From contig OZ257134.1 in assembly GCA_965279065.1 (NCBI GenBank), forward strand, positions 3,658,001 to 3,722,000: DNA of 64,000 nucleotides, read 5' to 3'. Below the pieces are notes generated by a model. The model searched no databases and was not told where the DNA came from. It saw nothing but the letters and a program-made list of their open reading frames with translations. A program made the translations under genes and the position numbers. Source of the stretch: JAKAXS01 sp965279065. GTDB lineage: Bacteria; Pseudomonadota; Alphaproteobacteria; Rhizobiales; Hyphomicrobiaceae. Shown here one piece after another: positions 59,855 through 64,000 of the stretch. How positions within the stretch are numbered: the first letter of the stretch is position 1; each line of letters begins with the position of its first letter.

Positions 59855-62287
59855 TCAGCCCCGCACCTCGCCGCCCGTGGCCTTCTTCACCCCGGCAACG
59901 ATCTTTTCGGCGACGGCCTCGATCGCCTTGTCGGTCAACGTTTCGGCAACCGGCTGCAGCGTCACTTCGATCGCCAGCGACTTCTTGCCTTCGGCCGCAA
60001 GTGAACCGCCGTCGAATACGTCGAAGACGCTGACGTTGGAAATTAGCGTCTTGTCCGCGTTGGCCGCCGCGCGAATCACATCGCCGGCTGCAACCGCCCG
60101 ATCGAGCACGAACGCGAAATCTCGCCGCACCGGCAGCAGATCGCTGGCCGCCAGCGGCGGCTTGGCGCGAGATTTCTTCTTTTCGGCCGGCAGGGCGTCG
60201 AGGAAGATCTCGAACACGCTGGCCGGCCCCGGCACGTCGAGCGCCTTCAGCGTCTCGGGATGAACCTCGCCGAAATGCGCCAGCACGACCTTCGGTCCCA
60301 GCCGCAGCGTGGCCGACCGCCCCGGATGATACCAGGCCGGCGCATCGCGCGTGATCTGCGCCTTGGCTGCATCCAGCCCGAGAGCTGCCAAAACGGCGAA
60401 CACGTCGGCCTTGACGTCGAATACGTCGGCATCGGCAGCCTTGCCATCCCAGGTGCGCCCCGCGCCGCGCAGCTTTGCCTGGCCGGCGCGCACGCCTGCC
60501 GCCATCTGCAGCTGATCGGCCGGCGCCGCTCCGCGATACACCTGTCCAAGCTCGAACAGGGCGGCGTCGCTGAAGCCGCGATTGCGGTTGCGCGCCACCG
60601 CCGTGAGCAGGCCCGGCAGCAGCGTCGGCCGCATCGACGTCATTTCCGATGAGATCGCATTGGCAAGGTCAAGCTCGGCAGCCCCGCCGCCGAAGTGAAC
60701 CGCCTCCCCGCGCGGCACGAACGACCACGTCACCGCCTCCACGAGGCCGCGACCCGCCAGCAGACGTCGCGCCCGCCGCGCCCGCTTCTGCTTTTCCGTC
60801 AAAACCGGCTTCGCGATCCCGGCCAGCCGCGGCAGCGGCGTCAGCGGAATGCGGTCGAGACCGGCGATGCGCACCACTTCTTCAACGAGATCGGCTGCGC
60901 CATGCACGTCCGGCCGCCAGGACGGCACGACGACCGTGAGTGCCTCATCCGTCCCGCTGATCTCGAAGCCCAGCGCCTCCAGGATCGTCCTGATCCGTGT
61001 GGCCTCCAGCGCAACCCCCGTCAGCTTTTCCACGCGCGCCACGTCGAATTCCACGACGCGCCGCGTATCCGGCACCTTGCCGGCCACCTTCGCCTTCGAC
61101 GGCGCCCCACCGCAGATCTTGTGGATCATCTGCGTCGCCAGATCGAGGCCCGGCATGACCGATTGCGGATCGATGCCGCGTTCGAAACGGTAGCGCGCGT
61201 CCGTGACGAGACCGGTCTTGCGTCCGGTCGCAGCCGTCCGCAGTGGATCGAAGTACGCGCTCTCGATCAGGACGTTGGTCGTCGCCTCGGTCGAACCGGA
61301 AGCTTCGCCGCCCATAATGCCGCCGAAGCCGAGTGGCCCTTTGTCGTCCGCGATCACGCACATCGTCTCGTCGACCAAGTGCTCGCGGCCGTCGAGACCA
61401 ACGAATTTTTCGCTCGCCTTACCGAGCCGCGCGCGCACCGGCCCGGTCAGCTTGTCGGCATCGTAGACGTGCAATGGACGCCCATGCTCCTGGCTGATGT
61501 AGTTCGTGATGTCCACCAGCGCATTGATCGGCCGCAGCCCGACCGCCTTCAGCCGATTTTGCAGCCAGGCCGGCGACGGCCCGTTCTTGACGCCCTTCAC
61601 GTAGCGCGCCGCGAACACCGGGCACGCATTTGCCGTGTCCTTGGAGAAGTCCAGCTTCACATCGACGGGACAGTCGAAAGCACCCTCGACGCCCTGGATA
61701 CGTGTCTCGTGTTTCAGCGTGCCGAGCCCCGCCGCCGCCAGATCGCGGGCGATGCCGCGCACGCCGGTGCAGTCCGGCCGGTTCGGCGTCAGCTTCACCT
61801 CGAACACCGGATCGTTGAGACCCAGCACGTCGACGTAACGTTCGCCGACATGGCTTGCCATCTCCGCGTCGAGTTCGATGATGCCGTTGCTCTCAGCCGA
61901 CAGCTGCAGTTCGGCGTCCGAGCACATCATGCCGTTCGACACGACGCCGCGCACCGGCTTCTTCTCCAGAGTGATGTCGGAACCCGGAATATACGTGCCG
62001 AGTGGCGCGAACACGCCGACGAGGCCCGCCCGCGCGTTGGGCGCGCCGCAAACCACCTCGACCGGCGGCTTACCCTTCTCGATTTCCACCTGCACGACGC
62101 GGAGCCGGTCGGCATTGGGATGCTGTTTGGCCTCGACGATGCGCGCAATCGTGAAGGCACCGAGTTTCGCTGTCGGATCCTCGACGTTCTCAACCTCGAG
62201 CCCGATCGCTGACAGCGTATTCGAGATCTCCTCGACGCTCGCCTTCGTTTTCAGATGATCCTTGAGCCAGCTCAGCGTGAATTTCAT
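59855..62287 (-). CDS. pheT: Phenylalanyl-tRNA synthetase beta subunit
   Basis: An 810-residue subunit starting MKFTLSWLKDHLKTKASVEEI. It has the N-terminal tRNA-binding OB domain (about residues 40-150, with GVVSNGMMCSDAEL), the B3/B4 editing domain, the B5 domain and a C-terminal anticodon-binding fold (ending FDVFDGGSL... EVTLQP). It forms an alpha2-beta2 complex with PheS, whose gene is about 30 kb away on the opposite strand instead of immediately upstream. Confidence 0.96.
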   Translation of the reverse strand: MKFTLSWLKDHLKTKASVEEISNTLSAIGLEVENVEDPTAKLGAFTIARIVEAKQHPNADRLRVVQVEIEKGKPPVEVVCGAPNARAGLVGVFAPLGTYIPGSDITLEKKPVRGVVSNGMMCSDAELQLSAESNGIIELDAEMASHVGERYVDVLGLNDPVFEVKLTPNRPDCTGVRGIARDLAAAGLGTLKHETRIQGVEGAFDCPVDVKLDFSKDTANACPVFAARYVKGVKNGPSPAWLQNRLKAVGLRPINALVDITNYISQEHGRPLHVYDADKLTGPVRARLGKASEKFVGLDGREHLVDETMCVIADDKGPLGFGGIMGGEASGSTEATTNVLIESAYFDPLRTAATGRKTGLVTDARYRFERGIDPQSVMPGLDLATQMIHKICGGAPSKAKVAGKVPDTRRVVEFDVARVEKLTGVALEATRIRTILEALGFEISGTDEALTVVVPSWRPDVHGAADLVEEVVRIAGLDRIPLTPLPRLAGIAKPVLTEKQKRARRARRLLAGRGLVEAVTWSFVPRGEAVHFGGGAAELDLANAISSEMTSMRPTLLPGLLTAVARNRNRGFSDAALFELGQVYRGAAPADQLQMAAGVRAGQAKLRGAGRTWDGKAADADVFDVKADVFAVLAALGLDAAKAQITRDAPAWYHPGRSATLRLGPKVVLAHFGEVHPETLKALDVPGPASVFEIFLDALPAEKKKSRAKPPLAASDLLPVRRDFAFVLDRAVAAGDVIRAAANADKTLISNVSVFDVFDGGSLAAEGKKSLAIEVTLQPVAETLTDKAIEAVAEKIVAGVKKATGGEVRG

Positions 62288-62401
62288 GGGTCCAACCTTG
62301 CGCTCGCGACGCTGGTCGCGCGCTTTCGTCTGATGCGTCTTGATGTTTCGGGCGGAGTTGTGCCCGATGTTGGTCCCGGGCGCAAATACCCTGTCCGCAA
62401 C

Positions 62402-62433
62402 GACAAACGCCCCGGTCGATAACGACCAGGGCG
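62402..62433 (-). terminator. Terminator downstream of the second phasin gene
   Basis: On the minus strand, CGCCCTGGTCG, a TTAT loop and CGACCGGGGCG are followed by TTTGTCGTT. It lies 54 bases after the phasin stop and before pheT. Confidence 0.75.
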
Positions 62434-62487
62434 CCGGCTCATGTCATCGGCCGTTGGAGGAACGGCCGCGTCGTCCTAATGGAGGGC

Positions 62488-62937
62488 TTAGTTCGACGTC
62501 TTCAGCTGCTCAAACGACTTGGTGGCAGCCGAGTTCATGAGCTGAAACGTCTGCTGGTAGACCTTCGTGGAGAGCTCGAAGAGCTCCTTGGTCTGGGCGC
62601 CGGCAACGGCGAACTGCTGCTGCACGAAATTGGTCTGGAGGCGGAGCGCTTCCGGCAGCGTCTTGGCCTTGGCGATCGAGGAGGCGGCGGCGAAAGCGGC
62701 TTCGGTGTTGGCTTCCGTGTTGCGCAGGATCTTTTCGCCGATCGACTTGGCACCGGCATGCGAGGCAACGAGCACGTCCTCGAGAACCTTCACGTTGTCC
62801 TTCGCGGTCGAATTGAGTTTCGTGTACACCTCTTTGGTCTTCGCGACGCTCTCTTCAGCGAAGGCCTGGACGTTCTCGGGGATGCGGGCATCCTTAGCGG
62901 CGGTGAAGAAGTCTTGCGGATTGAACTGCTGGGTCAT
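62488..62937 (-). CDS. Phasin family protein
   Basis: A 149-residue protein of the Phasin_2 type. It is helical and amphipathic throughout, with PENVQAFAEESVAKTKEVY, NTEAAFAAASSIAKAKTLPEALRLQTNFVQQQF and AGAQTKELFELSTKV. It coats polyhydroxybutyrate granules. The ATG at 62935-62937 has GGGAGATCC upstream. It has its own terminator and a separate AT-rich promoter region (62953-63175). Confidence 0.9.
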   Translation of the reverse strand: MTQQFNPQDFFTAAKDARIPENVQAFAEESVAKTKEVYTKLNSTAKDNVKVLEDVLVASHAGAKSIGEKILRNTEANTEAAFAAASSIAKAKTLPEALRLQTNFVQQQFAVAGAQTKELFELSTKVYQQTFQLMNSAATKSFEQLKTSN

Positions 62938-63175
62938 GGTTGGATCTCCCAATGAATCATTTGCGTTGAACGGGGCGCGGCGGGGACCGCTTGTTGCGTT
63001 GCGGGATCTATATAACCCGCCTCATGGTGCGGTGCAACAAAAATTTTGCGGCGACGCTCTAAACACCTAAACTATAGAGTAATATCCGGCTAATAAAGCA
63101 TATTTCTCAAGGTGCAATACAGACGTTCCGTGCAAAGATTTCGCAACTGCGAAAAAGTGGTTGGTGACGCTGAAG

Positions 63176-64000
63176 TTACGTGAGGCTCGGGAAGATGTCC
63201 CGGTATCCGGTTGCTGACACATCGAACAGAATGTCACGGGGCGTGAGCGGCCGCGCCAAGGCGAGTCCTTCGAGACTCCGGCACCGCGACAAAGCGACGT
63301 AGGCTTGGCCATGGGCGAACGTGCCCCGCCCCAGATCGATGTAGACGCGGTCCAGCGTCAGCCCCTGCGCCTTGTGGATGGTCAGCGCCCACGCCAGCCG
63401 CAGCGGAAACTGCTTGAACGTTCCCGCCACCGTCTCAACGATCTTCTCCGCGTCCTTGTCGAACGCATAGCGCCGACTTTCCCATGACGCGGGCTCAACC
63501 TCGTATTCCTCGCCGTTGAGCGAGATCCAGACCCGCTTCTCGTCCAGCCGCGAGATTCGCGCCACCGTGCCGTTGACCCAGCGCTTGTCCGGATCGTTGC
63601 GAAGAAGAATCACCTTCGCCCCCGGCTTCAGCAGCAGCGTCGCGTCGGTCGGCTGCACCGCCGCGTTGTACTCGCCGCTGATCCCAGCCTCGTACTTGCG
63701 CAGTGTGCCGCCCAGGGCTTCCAGGTAGGCCATGTTGATGCGTTGTGCCGCCGCGTTGGTCGGCGTCAGGATGACGTAGGGGTCTCCCTCGGTCAGCGTC
63801 CGCACCGGATTGACGCGCTGATTGAGGAACTCAAGCGAGTCTTGATCGGCCTCGCCGTCGCGCAGCTTGTTGAGAATATCGATCAGCGCCTGGTCGCTCT
63901 GCCGGAACACATGCGACAGCTCCAGCCGCACCGTTCCTCCGCCCTCGCGCAGTGCCGGCGTCGAGAAGAAGAACGGCCCACCAAACGTTGTATCCAGGTG
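63176..64000 (-). CDS. Pif1/RecD-like DNA helicase, C-terminal part (runs off right edge)
   Basis: The last 274 residues of a superfamily 1 helicase. Visible are LSHVFRQSDQALIDILNKLRDG, YVILTPTNAAAQRIN, LKPGAKVILLRNDPDKRWVNGTVARI, the conserved motif LRLAWALTIHKAQGLTLDRVYIDLG and GQAYVALSRCRSLEGL. This is the Pif1/RecD2-type arrangement. The N-terminal Walker motifs lie outside the window. The stop is at 63176-63178. Confidence 0.88.
   Translation of the reverse strand, partial: HLDTTFGGPFFFSTPALREGGGTVRLELSHVFRQSDQALIDILNKLRDGEADQDSLEFLNQRVNPVRTLTEGDPYVILTPTNAAAQRINMAYLEALGGTLRKYEAGISGEYNAAVQPTDATLLLKPGAKVILLRNDPDKRWVNGTVARISRLDEKRVWISLNGEEYEVEPASWESRRYAFDKDAEKIVETVAGTFKQFPLRLAWALTIHKAQGLTLDRVYIDLGRGTFAHGQAYVALSRCRSLEGLALARPLTPRDILFDVSATGYRDIFPSLT

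Noticed and set aside
60695..62212. 505-codon plus-strand frame opposite pheT
   Set aside because: Shadow frame of a GC-rich gene on the other strand; Arg- and His-rich composition and no recognisable motif.

Overview
The window is GC-rich, densely coded bacterial chromosome. Gene content points to an alphaproteobacterium of the order Hyphomicrobiales (inference). Evidence includes two PHB-granule phasins, a long methylsuccinyl-CoA dehydrogenase of the ethylmalonyl-CoA pathway, an Omp25/31-type porin-like protein, the proB/proA/nadD/rsfS/rlmH order, and several families of dispersed palindromic repeats. No phage, insertion sequence or CRISPR array is visible.

Layout. 1-6.4 kb: the edge of a secreted-protein gene, then a redox cluster of a 2Fe-2S flavin reductase, a tetraheme cytochrome c, a cytochrome b-like membrane protein and a decaheme cytochrome c. 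6.5-16.3 kb: MltB-type transglycosylase, Pit phosphate transporter, phasin, LepA, small envelope proteins, a Phd/VapC-type toxin-antitoxin pair, an SDR, RlmH and RsfS. 16.5-26.2 kb: NadD, ProA, ProB, a YnfA-like protein, a lone HsdR-N-like nuclease, LeuB, an LpxH-like phosphoesterase with a GT4 glycosyltransferase, and an ADP/ATP-translocase-like carrier. 26.2-31.5 kb: IF-1, cold-shock protein, L35, L20, PheS and an ABC-F ATPase. 31.6-45.6 kb: a vWA protein, a 1104-residue membrane protein of unknown function, Zur-ZnuC-ZnuB, IspG, an outer-membrane barrel, a prenyl synthase, an extended MtgA, cytochrome b561 and YceI. 45.7-48.5 kb: YihY and Mcd. 48.6-50.5 kb: the RNA locus below. 50.8-64 kb: two secreted proteins, the EF-P lysylation set (EpmB, EpmA, EF-P), an FAH-family hydrolase, thioredoxin with CcdA, an NDH-2 enzyme, PheT, a second phasin and a truncated Pif1-like helicase.

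The most interesting locus is at 48606-50328 on the minus strand. A Ro60/Rsr (TROVE plus vWA) gene is preceded, in the same orientation, by three consecutive structured RNA elements. Each has a terminal stem, followed by the same 23-nt block (UGGUGnAGA ... CGGUUnCUUCG), followed by a downstream ACCG that can pair with the CGGU of the block. The first element (138 nt) also carries a T-arm, a closed acceptor-like stem and a D-arm in circularly permuted tRNA order, as in bacterial YrlA-type Y RNAs. The other two (92 and 88 nt) lack the tRNA module. I read this as a Ro ribonucleoprotein operon with three Y RNAs.

A second structural point is that pheS (28.2 kb, plus strand) and pheT (62.3 kb, minus strand), normally adjacent, are about 30 kb apart in opposite orientation. 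A single inversion of roughly 33 kb would restore a pheST operon.
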